Source of the DNA: Cohnella abietis
GTDB lineage: Bacteria > Bacillota > Bacilli > Paenibacillales > Paenibacillaceae
DNA: 64,000 bases
NCBI RefSeq assembly: GCF_004295585.1
Contig: NZ_AP019400.1
Location: 5,239,501-5,303,500, forward strand
Reading direction: 5' to 3'
Shown piece by piece: positions 1-8,342 of the stretch; positions within the stretch are counted from its first letter, which is position 1; every line of letters begins with the position of its first letter. The notes under the pieces are model-generated. The model was not told the DNA's origin and searched no databases. It saw only the letters and a program-made list of their open reading frames with translations. The translations under genes and the position numbers were made by a program.

Positions 1-1064
1 AGGCCTTGTCCCGGATGAATAACTTCTGGGATGCCAGAAACACCTTCTCCGGTACTTTGCCCTAATGAAGCATAAGCACCTGACAGCTCTAATTGCTCCT
101 CATTAGCTGTCGGATTTACTAAATAGAGATGAGCATAGGATGCGCCCAGCACAGGAGCAAACTCCGAGATAAAAGCTTCAGCGACCAGCTTTGTGTCCGA
201 GCCCTGCTGAAGCAATTCTGTTACATGGGCAGCCTGGGCATTAATTCGCCCTTGACGTTGTTGGATGTCCGATAACAATGCTTCTCTCTCATTTTTCGCT
301 TGAAGATCAAGAGCAATTTTCTTAAACAAGTGTGCTAACTGTCCAAGCTCATCCTGAGACTTAATTTCAAATCGAGCAAATCCACGCAAACGTCCTTTGC
401 CAAATCGATCCGCCATTTTTCCTAACAGGTTGAGACCCTGCGTAATGCTTGGAAATATCCATAACACGATTGCTATGCCGAGCAGCAAACCAATGATCGT
501 TAGAGCTGCCATCATCTGCACCGATCGATCGTACAGCCTTCGAGAATCTCCCATTTCCTCCTTCAAGGCATTCTCTTGGGTTTTCACTAGCCCATCCATG
601 GAATCAATAACCTGTCTTTGTTGGCCACGAAGATGGTCTGCATATAGCTTCTTAGCAGCATCCACTTCATCTTTATTAATCAGCTCAATAAAGCTTGTTA
701 ATGATTTCGTGTATACTTCGGTTTTTTTCGTAATTCCATCCATCTCGTCTTGTTCATCACTAGTCTGTTCAAGTCTTGCTAACGTCTTAAATTGTTGATC
801 TGCGTTTAAGAGTTTCGTTGTAATATCTTTTGCTCCCTCGGTCGGATCTTGATCTCCAATCATCATATCGTTCATAATACGACCCGCGGAGTTTATTTCA
901 CCCCGTACTGCAAGTGCTACCTTGACCTTCTCAAACCTATTATCGTAAAAATGGTTCATAGAGCTGTTCATCTGGCTCATACGCAAATATCCGAATGAAG
1001 TAATACCTATAAGAAGTAGAAGAAGCAACGTGAAGCCTACCCTTAGCTTTGATTTAATCTTCAC
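1..1064 (-). CDS. Membrane sensor protein with 4-helix-bundle, HAMP and GAF domains (3' end cut by window)
   Basis: The reading frame starts at a GTG at 1064 and runs off the window edge. A strong Shine-Dalgarno (GGAGGTGGG) lies just before the GTG, inside the end of the upstream gene, so the two genes overlap by 11 bp. The visible ~354 residues show a first membrane segment (about residues 8-27), an extracytoplasmic helical region like 4HB_MCP sensors (about 30-175), a second membrane segment (about 180-200, rich in Ile/Leu), a HAMP linker and the start of a GAF domain ('GEGVSGIPEVIHPGQG'). Proteins with this order usually continue into a histidine kinase, often hybrid, but no kinase part is visible here. 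Co-translation with the REC-PP2C protein suggests the two form one signalling pathway. Exact class is uncertain. Confidence 0.8.
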   Translation of the reverse strand, partial: MKIKSKLRVGFTLLLLLLIGITSFGYLRMSQMNSSMNHFYDNRFEKVKVALAVRGEINSAGRIMNDMMIGDQDPTEGAKDITTKLLNADQQFKTLARLEQTSDEQDEMDGITKKTEVYTKSLTSFIELINKDEVDAAKKLYADHLRGQQRQVIDSMDGLVKTQENALKEEMGDSRRLYDRSVQMMAALTIIGLLLGIAIVLWIFPSITQGLNLLGKMADRFGKGRLRGFARFEIKSQDELGQLAHLFKKIALDLQAKNEREALLSDIQQRQGRINAQAAHVTELLQQGSDTKLVAEAFISEFAPVLGASYAHLYLVNPTANEEQLELSGAYASLGQSTGEGVSGIPEVIHPGQG

Positions 1065-2220
1065 GCTTCCCACCTCCAGGCATGACTTCAGCTTTAACTA
1101 AGCAGCGATCATCAGAACGACCATCGATCGGCTTGCAAGTAATCAGCTGCTCTACACTTGTTTCATCATCCTTCGCTTGGTGAAGGAATGCAATCAGTTG
1201 CTCCATCTGGGCCTCGTCATCTCCCTGAAAAGGACCTAGAATACCATCCGTAAACAAGTAAAGCTTGTCTCCCGGAAGGAGGTTCAGAGTGCGAGTAACG
1301 ATTTCCAGCGTGTCGAACATCCCAAGTGGAGCGGAGCTAACCGTAAGCTTCTCAGGCTCCGGATCTTCAACACGGTAAAGCAATCCAGAGGGATGGCCTG
1401 CATTGGCATATTCCAGCTTTCCCAGCTCCAAATCCACAGTTACATAAATGCCGGTGCAGTAATAATGAGTAAGCTCATTTTCCCACTGAAGCCCCATCAG
1501 TCTGCGGTTAAGCTCTGTAAATACCCTTTGAGGTGACCATAGCGTGCGCATGGATTCCTTGAGTATGGAAGCAATAAACATACTAACTAAAGAAGAGGAT
1601 ATTCCATGACCCATAGCATCTATTACGGCGATAGACCAGCGGTTGTTATCTAGTCTGTGCCAAGCATACAAATCACCCGCCAGCTCCTCAGATGCTTGAA
1701 AAAAAGCATTAATGCGGAAATCCGAGTCCTCCACCCTATCTGGAAGCACGGACTCCTGTACCTGGCGGGCGAGCAGAAGCTCTTGCCGCATTCGAAAATC
1801 CCTCTCCTTATGCCAATCCAGCTCGCGCTTTAGCTTAAGAGCGGAACGAATTCTAGCAAGCAGCTCTGTTTTGTTAATAGGCTTCGTTACGAAATCTATC
1901 GCACCCGCATCCAATGCTTCTGCAAGCTTACGAGAATCCCCAATGGCGGTAACCATAATGACAGGTATATCTTTATAGTTATGATAAGTCTGAAGCTTTC
2001 GGCAAGCCTCTATACCATCCATTGTTGGCATCATTAAATCCAACAGGATCAAATCTATCTTTGTAGCTACAATTCCATTTCCCTCTTGATGAGTTTTCAG
2101 AAGCTCAAACATTTCTTCAGCAGAATAGGCTATGAGAAAATCATCGTAGCCTTCTCTTTTTAGCATTTCTTGAATAACCATGACGTTCATAGCATTATCA
2201 TCCACGATTAATACAGCCAT
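1054..2220 (-). CDS. Response regulator fused to PP2C/SpoIIE-type serine phosphatase (RsbU/RsbP-like)
   Basis: 388 aa. The N-terminus is a receiver domain: acidic pair D7-D8, phospho-acceptor D61 in 'DLILLDLMMP', and conserved K113 in 'DFVTKPIN'. A short helical linker (about 125-150) leads to a PP2C-type phosphatase domain with the metal-binding motifs 'ASEELAGDLYAW' and 'IDAMGHGISSSL' and a late 'LYLFTDGI'. Such proteins dephosphorylate anti-anti-sigma factors in partner-switching pathways; the partner is not in view. ATG start with GAGGAG 10 nt upstream. The gene overlaps the following membrane sensor by 11 bp, which suggests translational coupling and that the sensor controls the receiver domain (inference). 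Confidence 0.9.
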   Translation of the reverse strand: MAVLIVDDNAMNVMVIQEMLKREGYDDFLIAYSAEEMFELLKTHQEGNGIVATKIDLILLDLMMPTMDGIEACRKLQTYHNYKDIPVIMVTAIGDSRKLAEALDAGAIDFVTKPINKTELLARIRSALKLKRELDWHKERDFRMRQELLLARQVQESVLPDRVEDSDFRINAFFQASEELAGDLYAWHRLDNNRWSIAVIDAMGHGISSSLVSMFIASILKESMRTLWSPQRVFTELNRRLMGLQWENELTHYYCTGIYVTVDLELGKLEYANAGHPSGLLYRVEDPEPEKLTVSSAPLGMFDTLEIVTRTLNLLPGDKLYLFTDGILGPFQGDDEAQMEQLIAFLHQAKDDETSVEQLITCKPIDGRSDDRCLVKAEVMPGGGKRED

Positions 2221-2272
2221 TTGTCCTAGTCTCCTCGATTGAATCGTGTTCTCTATCTAAATAATAAACGCG

Positions 2273-2312
2273 AATAAGGAATGAGCGACAGAATTCTGCC
2301 TCATTCCTTATT
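2273..2312 (-). terminator. Hairpin between the DUF948 gene and the phosphatase gene
   Basis: Perfect 13-bp inverted repeat (AATAAGGAATGAG at 2273-2285, its complement at 2300-2312) with a 14-nt loop. On the minus strand it is followed by CGCGTTTATTATTT, a broken T-tract, so it could be a weak terminator of the DUF948 gene or an intercistronic stem. Confidence 0.55.
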
Positions 2313-2375
2313 ACCCTATGATCTCTCTATTTGTTCTATTAACCTTCTTCTTTCCTATTGAAACATATCAAGCTA

Positions 2376-2825
2376 CTAATTTTTTTGTTGCTTCCAGCCT
2401 TTTTCTACGCTCCTAAACACCTGTGATCCTATAACCGCCCATTGCAGCCACGAAGGAGGGTCTTTACTGTCCTCTTTAGAAGCCGCTTGTTTCCTCATTG
2501 AAAGAGTAAAGCTTTCGGTAGCTTCCCTTGCGGTACCTGTTACTTCTCTTATCAATAGGCCGACATCCTCAACAGCATCGAACAAGGGGTCTGTCGATTG
2601 CAGCTTTCCTTTAATATCGTCAGCAACGACATTAATACTTTCTGCCAGCTTGTTCACTTCACCCTGCAAGCCTTCGACAGTTCCCTTTACTTCCTGCATG
2701 GTAGATTGCGCTGTCACTAAAGAGCGTTGCGCTGTTCTCAATAGGGAAATAAGAAATACGCAAAGAATGACAAAAGCGATCACAGCAATGACTACGCTCC
2801 ATGTCATAATATCATTGTTTTCCAT
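2376..2825 (-). CDS. DUF948-family general-stress-type membrane protein (YtxG-like)
   Basis: 149 aa from the ATG at 2825. I chose it because GGGAGGG sits 6 nt upstream; an in-frame TTG at 2831 lies too close to this site. One N-terminal membrane helix (about residues 8-30, 'VVIAVIAFVILCVFLISLL') is followed by a long amphipathic helical region with regularly spaced polar and hydrophobic residues (about 35-105), typical of DUF948 proteins, and a short polar C-terminus. B. subtilis YtxG in this family belongs to the general stress response; the molecular function is unknown. The location next to a PP2C partner-switching phosphatase fits a stress role, but that is inference. Confidence 0.8.
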   Translation of the reverse strand: MENNDIMTWSVVIAVIAFVILCVFLISLLRTAQRSLVTAQSTMQEVKGTVEGLQGEVNKLAESINVVADDIKGKLQSTDPLFDAVEDVGLLIREVTGTAREATESFTLSMRKQAASKEDSKDPPSWLQWAVIGSQVFRSVEKGWKQQKN

Positions 2826-2904
2826 GAGCAACCCTCCCTATTTTCACCAAATCATTATCTCTTCTTACCCAATCATCGGTTTTGTGAAACAAACTATCCA
2901 TTAG

Positions 2905-2929
2905 GTTCACCGATTAGCTTCTGGGGTAA
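2905..2929 (+). promoter_or_regulatory. Possible alternative-sigma (SigB/SigF-like) promoter of the DUF1328 gene
   Basis: GTTCAC at 2905-2910 and GGGTAA at 2924-2929 are separated by 13 bp. This resembles the GTTT-N12-15-GGGWAW pattern of the SigB group, about 70 bp upstream of the small gene's start codon. The -35 half is imperfect, so support is weak. Confidence 0.25.
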
Positions 2930-2998
2930 GCAACTGACAAAGCGGGATACGGCCTAGCTGTTAAGGAGGGTCGAGTCGCAAAAAAGGAGGAAAATCCT

Positions 2999-3163
2999 AT
3001 GTTATATTGGACTTTTGTTTTTCTAGTTGTCGCTATCGTCGCGGCTATTTTCGGATTCGGTGGTCTGGTAAGCGCCGCTGCGGGCATTGCTAAAATCTTA
3101 TTTTTCATCTTCTTGATTTTGTTTATTGTTTCTTTCTTCACAGGACGCAGAAGCAAAGCTTAA
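2999..3163 (+). CDS. Small DUF1328-family (YtjA-like) membrane protein
   Basis: 54 aa, starting at an ATG at 2999 with AAAGGAGG 8 nt upstream. The sequence begins MLYWTFVFLVVAIVAAIFGF, continues with a Gly/Ala-rich turn and a second hydrophobic helix (about residues 32-47), and ends in GRRSKA. Two short membrane helices joined by a G-G-x-x-x-A-A-A segment are characteristic of DUF1328 proteins, whose function is unknown. It stands alone on the plus strand between minus-strand signalling genes and a sugar operon, and the strong downstream hairpin at 3387-3432 may end its transcript. Confidence 0.8.
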   Translation: MLYWTFVFLVVAIVAAIFGFGGLVSAAAGIAKILFFIFLILFIVSFFTGRRSKA

Positions 3164-3386
3164 GGTGGACTATCTATCATCATATATTCAAGTTTAATCG
3201 AGCCGCCTATGGACAGGTCATCTGGATAATTATTGCAGTAAAACCCTTTTTGAGGTAAAGTAGGCTTTAACATAAAGCTTCAACCTTCTCTCCAACGTAG
3301 CCATCTGGGTAAGGTAAGCCTCACATGATGATTGAATCCAAATTTTGCAGCTAACATTCCTCTAAAAGATGCTCCACTAGATACAG

Positions 3387-3432
3387 ACGCTTCCCTAACG
3401 CATTTGCGATATGGGAGGCGTTGTTTTTTTTT
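3387..3432 (+). terminator. Rho-independent terminator upstream of the nucleotidyltransferase gene
   Basis: A 9-bp stem (ACGCTTCCC at 3387-3395, GGGAGGCGT at 3413-3421, one G-T pair) is followed by TG and nine T residues (3424-3432). It lies 224 nt after the DUF1328 stop codon and 92 nt before the nucleotidyltransferase start. The rest of the 3164-3523 gap shows no gene. The terminator may end the DUF1328 transcript or act as an attenuator for the sugar operon. Confidence 0.8.
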
Positions 3433-3523
3433 CGGAGGTGATTGAAACATCTTTGTTTGTGTTAAAGAGTAGTCACCAAGCCCTTCTGGGAAACTTATCA
3501 ATTATTTGGAGGTTGATCCAATC

Positions 3524-4564
3524 ATGAAAGCATTATTTCTCGCCGGTGGTTTAGGAACCAGATTGCGCCCCTTAACGGAACATCTTCCGAAGCCAATGGC
3601 CCTAGTGGGGAATCGTCCATGGTTAGAGCATTTGCTCTTGCATTACAAGGAGCAAGGTATCAACGAATTCGTTATTGCTGTTAAGCATTACAGCGAGCTA
3701 ATCGAAAGCCATCTAGGGGATGGCTCCAAGTATGGGGTGCGTATTGACTACTCCATTGAAAAAGAACTCTTAGGCACTGCAGGTGCCATTAAAAATGCTG
3801 AACACCTGCTTAGCGATAGATTCATTGTTGTAAATGCAGACATTATTCATCAGGTTAATCTTGCTTCTGCCTTGAAATTTCACATAAATCACGGTGGTGT
3901 GGCTACGATCTGCCTAACAGAGGTCGAAGACCCTTCTCAATATGGAGTCGTCGAGCAAATAAGCAATCATCAGATTACCCGATTTATCGAAAAACCAAAA
4001 AAAGAAGAAGCACCGTCAAATCGGATCAATGCTGGCATATACATTATGGAAAGGAGAGCACTCGGCTTTGTCCCTTCAGGCAGGTCAGTGTCCATCGAGA
4101 AAGAAACATTTCCCCTTCTAATCGAGAACGGGAGCGGTGTGTACGGTCACCCCATCGGCGGATATTGGATGGATATGGGTACTAAAGACCGTTATCGTCA
4201 GGTTCATTGGGATGTGCTCGATCGCCGTTTTCCAGTAAAAATCGATGGCAAAGAAGTGGAGGGTAAAGGAATTTGGCTTGGTGACAACGTCCGTGTCGGT
4301 CAGGGGGTGCTCTTCATCCCTCCTGTTATGATCGGGGATAACGTGACCATCGGGGATCGCGCTATTATTGGTCCTTATGTAGTTGTTGGAAAAAGTAGCC
4401 GCATTGGTGATCAGGCTCGTATGGCGAACTCTATTTTGTGGGATCGATGTAAGATTTCCGCCGGCGCTCAACTGAATGAATGCATTTTTGGATCGGACAT
4501 GGAGGTCGGTCCTCATATTCTCCACGAAGCTGTTTGCAATCGGACCTTGGAGGTGCAGCGTTAA
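3524..4564 (+). CDS. Sugar-phosphate nucleotidyltransferase (mannose-1-P guanylyltransferase / glucose-1-P transferase type)
   Basis: 346 aa. I prefer the ATG at 3524 (TTGGAGG 11 nt upstream); an in-frame TTG at 3506 overlaps that ribosome site. The N-terminal Rossmann-like transferase domain has the nucleotide-binding signature 'LAGGLGTRLRPLTEHLPKPM', then 'GTAGAIKNA' and 'VVNADIIH' for the metal/phosphate site. The C-terminal third (about 250-340) has hexapeptide repeats of the left-handed beta-helix kind ('IGDNVTIGDRAIIGPYVVVG'). The family makes NDP-sugars; GDP-mannose is the likeliest product, but dTDP- or CDP-glucose cannot be excluded. The stop overlaps the next gene's ATG (TAATG), so the product probably feeds the glycosyltransferase encoded next. 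Confidence 0.85.
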   Translation: MKALFLAGGLGTRLRPLTEHLPKPMALVGNRPWLEHLLLHYKEQGINEFVIAVKHYSELIESHLGDGSKYGVRIDYSIEKELLGTAGAIKNAEHLLSDRFIVVNADIIHQVNLASALKFHINHGGVATICLTEVEDPSQYGVVEQISNHQITRFIEKPKKEEAPSNRINAGIYIMERRALGFVPSGRSVSIEKETFPLLIENGSGVYGHPIGGYWMDMGTKDRYRQVHWDVLDRRFPVKIDGKEVEGKGIWLGDNVRVGQGVLFIPPVMIGDNVTIGDRAIIGPYVVVGKSSRIGDQARMANSILWDRCKISAGAQLNECIFGSDMEVGPHILHEAVCNRTLEVQR

Positions 4565-5745
4565 TGAACAATCGTCTTCCTCAGATCGCGTATGCAAGTA
4601 CTTATATCCCGAAAAAATGTGGTCTTGCTACGTATACTCATCATTTGCGAGAAGCCATCACCCATGCGAAAGGAAATCGGGCGATTGACCCGGTTATTAC
4701 GCTATGTAATCCAGATGAATATTCGGACTATCAAGAGCCTTGGATGCTTCCCGTAATCAAACAAAACGTGGAAGATTATAAAATGATCGCGGAAGCAATC
4801 AATCAGAGCTCGGTGGAAGTCGTGTCCCTACAGCATGAATTTGGCATATTTGGTGGTGAAGCAGGCTCTCATATTATCGAATTTCTGCGCCGTGTTAAAA
4901 AACCGGTCGTTACAACCTTCCATACCGTGTTTGAACAACCAGTAGCACCCTACTCTGATGTACAGAAGCAAATTGCACATTGGAGTGACCACTTACTTGT
5001 TATGAATCGCAAAGGCATTGGTTATTTACATGATAATTTTGGTGTGCCGCTTGAAAAAATAACATTTATCCCTCATGGCACACCCGTCCCCAATCGAGCT
5101 AATCGGGCAAATGTACGCCAACAGGCAGGATGGGATAATCGTAAAGTACTGTTTACTTTCGGACTGCTTGGACGTAGCAAGGGCATTGAGCTTATTCTAC
5201 GTTCGTTGGCAACAGCTGTTCAGGCTGTACCCGATTTGTTGTATGTCATTGCAGGCCAAACTCATCCGGAGGTTCGTAAGCACGAGGGTGAAGCTTACCG
5301 TGAGGAGCTAACTGCCTTGATCACTGAGCTTGGTCTTGAGCATCATGTGCAATGGATTAACCGATACGTACCTGAGGATGAGCTAGTGTCCTTAATTGCA
5401 GCCTGCGATTTATATGTCACCCCTTACCCAGGAATGGGTCAAATCACAAGTGGGACATTGGCTTATGCAGCAGGATTAGGCAGACCTATTTTATCTACAC
5501 CTTATGTTTATGCTAAGGATCTTGTGCAGGGATACGATGAAATGCTGCTTCCCTATGGCGATGCTGAGGCATGGAGCTCTAAGATCATTGAATTGTTTAC
5601 TTATCCTGGGATGCTGAACTCATGGGAACGAGTCATGTCTGAAATCGGGCGAAGTATGCATTGGCCACAGGTGGGGGCGCAACACCTACGGCTGTTCCAA
5701 CAAGTCATTACGGAGCAAAGGGACAAAATTGCCGATGTCGGATAA
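4564..5745 (+). CDS. Family 4 (GT-B) glycosyltransferase
   Basis: 393 aa from the ATG at 4564, which overlaps the previous stop and has GGAGGTG about 9 nt upstream; a longer frame from 4480 lies within the previous gene. N-terminal acceptor half: 'ASTYIPKKCGLATYTHHL' and 'VSLQHEFGIFGGEAG'. C-terminal donor half: 'LFTFGLLGRSKGIELILRSL' and, late, 'YPGMGQITSGTLAYAAGLGRP', matching the GT4 EX7E-like region although the first acidic residue is replaced. No membrane segments, so probably a soluble or peripheral enzyme. It is sandwiched between an NDP-sugar synthase and a six-hairpin-like protein, suggesting assembly of a mannose- or glucose-containing oligosaccharide or glycoconjugate. Acceptor unknown. 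Confidence 0.85.
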   Translation: MNNRLPQIAYASTYIPKKCGLATYTHHLREAITHAKGNRAIDPVITLCNPDEYSDYQEPWMLPVIKQNVEDYKMIAEAINQSSVEVVSLQHEFGIFGGEAGSHIIEFLRRVKKPVVTTFHTVFEQPVAPYSDVQKQIAHWSDHLLVMNRKGIGYLHDNFGVPLEKITFIPHGTPVPNRANRANVRQQAGWDNRKVLFTFGLLGRSKGIELILRSLATAVQAVPDLLYVIAGQTHPEVRKHEGEAYREELTALITELGLEHHVQWINRYVPEDELVSLIAACDLYVTPYPGMGQITSGTLAYAAGLGRPILSTPYVYAKDLVQGYDEMLLPYGDAEAWSSKIIELFTYPGMLNSWERVMSEIGRSMHWPQVGAQHLRLFQQVITEQRDKIADVG

Positions 5746-6970
5746 CAGTCAGAATCCAATTAACCGTTCGGCAGCGCCGCCGTCTTTCGCCCATTTGCGC
5801 CGCCTGACGGATGACACTGGATTACTGGAGCATGCTCTCGGGCGAATTCCTCGTCGCCGAGAAGGCTATACAACTGATGACAATGCGCGCGCTCTGTGGA
5901 CGGTGACAGAGTGGCTATCCTTCGGAGAGGAAGTCGTTAATTCAGATACTAGAGATGAGCTTAACCGACTAGCCGATATTTACATGGCCTTCATGCTCTG
6001 GACGCAAAATGATGATGGCTGGTGGTTTAATAATTTCGCGTATGACCGAACACTGGAACCTGAGGAAATCTCGCATGACTGCCAAGGACGTTCGATCTGG
6101 TCCTGTGCGGATGCTTGGATTCGCCTGGAGGGTCCACAACGGGAGACTGCAAGATGTATAGTAGAGCGTTCATTGCCAACCCTGCATCGCATCGATTCCC
6201 TTCGCGGCCAGGCCTTCGCTATGGCCGCCTGCGCTCACCTACTGGAAGCCGAAAGACATGGAAAAATTAAACTTCCTGATGATGTAAGATCCGAACTGAA
6301 GCATCATTTAGTTCGTTTGGAAATATTGATAAACGGTGCATTTATTCATTTCTCAGATGAAAAATGGCGTTGGTTTGAGCCTGCGATGACTTATAGCAAT
6401 GGTGTGCTTCCGTGGGCTATGCTGCGGACATATCGTTATACTGAGCGTCCAGAAACCTTAAAAGCTGGCTTGGAAAGCCTTTCGTTCCTACTAGAAATAA
6501 TGACTGCTGATGAAGGTTGGTTACGCCCAATCGGCAACGAGGGCTGGTGTAACTCTGAGGCCGTTAGCCGCTGGGATCAGCAGCCACTAGAGATGTTCAA
6601 GCTTGCGCTAGCCTTAGAAGAAGCTGCCCTTGCCATCGAGCATTCGGAGCAGAGTCTAAGCGCCCATCTTGTCGGAAGCGCACTGGGGAAAGTGGGTATC
6701 GACTTCCGCGGGGAAGCTCGTCATCCCAATCAACACTCAGCCAAATTAGGCCATTCCAGCCATCGTTCCGGAAGCTCTGCGTACTTCCGTACGATTCGCA
6801 ATTCGTGCCAGGCTTGGTATTACGGCGACAACGATCTTCAGGTGCCCGTTGCCGATCCTAAGGACGGCAGCTGCTGCGACGGGCTAAGCCAGCACGGTCC
6901 CAACATCAACTGCGGCGCAGAAGCAACAATATCCTACTTGATGACTGAAGCATTATGCAGTAAAAGATAA
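5735..6970 (+). CDS. Six-hairpin (alpha/alpha)6-barrel-like carbohydrate protein of unknown function
   Basis: 411 aa from the ATG at 5735; it overlaps the glycosyltransferase end by 11 bp, and an in-frame TTG at 5729 is less likely. I recognise the family pattern but know no proven activity. The N-terminus reads 'RLTDDTGLLEHALGRIPRRR' then 'GYTTDDNARAL', followed by many helices with Trp/Asp-rich turns ('WFNNFAYDR', 'DCQGRSIWSCADAW', 'WRWFEPAMTYSNGVLPWA') typical of six-hairpin glycosidase folds. The C-terminus has a Cys-containing 'CCDGL...NCGAEATISYL' motif that in relatives reads with Gln instead of Cys. This domain is often fused to or beside GT4 glycosyltransferases. It is probably a glycan-trimming or accessory factor for the two genes upstream. 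Confidence 0.75.
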   Translation: MSDNSQNPINRSAAPPSFAHLRRLTDDTGLLEHALGRIPRRREGYTTDDNARALWTVTEWLSFGEEVVNSDTRDELNRLADIYMAFMLWTQNDDGWWFNNFAYDRTLEPEEISHDCQGRSIWSCADAWIRLEGPQRETARCIVERSLPTLHRIDSLRGQAFAMAACAHLLEAERHGKIKLPDDVRSELKHHLVRLEILINGAFIHFSDEKWRWFEPAMTYSNGVLPWAMLRTYRYTERPETLKAGLESLSFLLEIMTADEGWLRPIGNEGWCNSEAVSRWDQQPLEMFKLALALEEAALAIEHSEQSLSAHLVGSALGKVGIDFRGEARHPNQHSAKLGHSSHRSGSSAYFRTIRNSCQAWYYGDNDLQVPVADPKDGSCCDGLSQHGPNINCGAEATISYLMTEALCSKR

Positions 6971-6979
6971 GACCAATCG

Positions 6980-7007
6980 CACCGCGCGCTGGAGACAGCG
7001 CGCGGTG
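6980..7007 (+). terminator. Terminator of the sugar operon
   Basis: An 11-bp perfect GC-rich stem (CACCGCGCGCT / AGCGCGCGGTG) with a 6-nt loop lies 10 nt after the stop codon and is followed by TTTGCGTT. Confidence 0.85.
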
Positions 7008-7040
7008 TTTGCGTTGCATAGTGGCGGTCGACTTAACATT

Positions 7041-7448
7041 AGTAGCCTTCAGTGCCTTATTTCCTCTCTGTTGACCAAATTCGTCGATCTTAGTAGCCCT
7101 CAGTGCTTTATTCACTCGCTGTTGACCACATCCGCCGTCCTTAGTAGCCCTCAGTGCTTTATTCACTCGCTGTTGACCAAATCCGCCGATCTTAGTAGCC
7201 CTCAGTGCCTTATTCACTCGCTGTTGCCCAAATCCGCCGTCCTTAGTAGCCCTCAGTGCCTTATTTCCTCTCTGTTGACCAAATTCGCCGTCCTTAGTAG
7301 CCCTCAGTGCTTTATTTCCTCTCTGTTGACCAAATCCGCCGTCCTTAGTAGCCCTCAGTGCTTTATTCACTCTCTGTTGACCAAATCCGCCTTTCTTAGT
7401 AGCCTTCAGTGCCTTATTCACTCTCTGTTGCCCAAAACGCAAAGACAT
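7041..7448. repeat. Tandem array, 8 units of exactly 51 bp
   Basis: Units start with AGTAGCC at 7041, 7092, 7143, 7194, 7245, 7296, 7347 and 7398, a strict 51-bp period. Each unit carries AGTAGCCCTCAGTGC near the front and CTGTTGACCAAATCCGCCG near the end, with a few substitutions per unit. Because 51 is a multiple of three, frames stay open on both strands (a 17-residue peptide repeat on the minus strand). I see no ribosome site, and changes between units are not biased to synonymous positions, so I do not call a gene. It lies just behind the sugar-operon terminator. Confidence 0.95.
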
Positions 7449-7489
7449 CCACACAACCAACGATTTAAAACCAACTATCTCGCTCTTCC

Positions 7490-8211
7490 AAGCCTCGTTG
7501 CTCGATTTTTTCGTACACCTACCTCTATTCGTGCCCACGCCAAGCCTCGTTGTTCGATTATTTCGTACATCTACCTCTAAACGTGCCTCAGCCAAGCTCG
7601 TTGCTCGATTTTTTCGTACATCTACCTCTATTCGTGCCTCTGCCAAGCCTCGTTGCTCGATTTTTTCGCACATCTACCTCTATTCGTGCCTCTGCCAAGC
7701 CTCGTTGCTCGATTTTTTCGTACATCTACCTCTAATCGTGCCTCAGCCAAGCCTCGTTGCTCGATTTTTTCGTACACCTACCTCAATCGTGCCTCAGCCA
7801 AGCCTCGTTGCTCGATTATTTCGTACATCTACCTCTAAACGTGCCTCAGCCAAGCCTCGTTGCTCGATTTTTTCGTACATCTACCTCTATTCGTGCCTCT
7901 GCCAAGCCTCGTTGCTCGATTTTTTCGCACATCAACCTCTATTCGTGCCTCTTCCAAGCCTCATTGTTCGATTATTTCGTACATCTACCTCTAAACGTGC
8001 CTCAGCCAAGCCTCGTTGCTCGATTTTTTCGTACATCTACCTCTAGTCGTGCCCCTGCCAAGCATCGTTGCTAGATTATTTCGTACAACTCCCTCTAATC
8101 GTGCCCCTGCCAAGCCTCGTTGCTCGATTATTTCGTACATCTACCTCTATTCGTGCCCACGCCAGGCCTCGTTGCTCGATTATTTCGTGCATCTACTCTC
8201 CCAACGGGCCG
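7490..8211. repeat. Tandem array, about 14 units of 52 bp (family A)
   Basis: Units begin AAGCCTCGTTG at 7490, 7542, 7594, 7645, 7697, 7749, 7800, 7852, 7904, 7956, 8008, 8060, 8112 and 8164; two intervals are 51 bp because of single-base deletions. The core of each unit is GTTGCTCGATTATTTCGTA or the variant with TTTTTT, followed by CATCTACCTCT and a variable GTGCC segment. The CGA-N5-TCG element is a short inverted repeat. Frames of a few dozen codons in all phases are by-products of the repeat. The array shares its period and core with the array at 45113-46612. The 8212-8342 stretch beyond it has no gene. Confidence 0.95.
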
Positions 8212-8253
8212 CTTCAGCCGTTATTACCACAAAGAACGAATGTTACTTGAAGA

Positions 8254-8320
8254 GGTGACAGTCGCTGTTGCTACATTTGTGTGGAATTGAAACTACGAGT
8301 AATAGCAAATATGTGTCACC
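8254..8320. repeat. Nested inverted repeat (67 nt)
   Basis: GGTGACA at 8254-8260 pairs with TGTCACC at 8314-8320, and inside it TTGCTA at 8268-8273 pairs with TAGCAA at 8303-8308. The two stems are co-axial around a 29-nt loop. It could be a remnant of a small mobile element or a structured RNA; no T-tract follows, so it is not a typical terminator. Confidence 0.5.
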
Positions 8321-8342
8321 GCGCGGAATTTTGATTGGCAAT

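Noticed and set aside
3280..3501. 73-codon minus-strand frame upstream of the nucleotidyltransferase
   Set aside because: It crosses the plus-strand terminator and T-run, has no ribosome site and no recognisable sequence.
4118..4597. 159-codon minus-strand frame within the nucleotidyltransferase gene
   Set aside because: Antisense shadow of a well-conserved gene.
6906..7673. Long minus-strand frame encoding a 17-residue peptide repeat
   Set aside because: The frame stays open only because the 51-bp unit is a multiple of three; the opposite strand is open too, the start lies in the other array, there is no ribosome site, and changes between units are not mainly synonymous.
7490..8258. Several overlapping plus-strand frames of 60-180 codons in the 52-bp array
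   Set aside because: They are staggered copies of the same repeat in shifted frames, without ribosome sites or non-repeat sequence.
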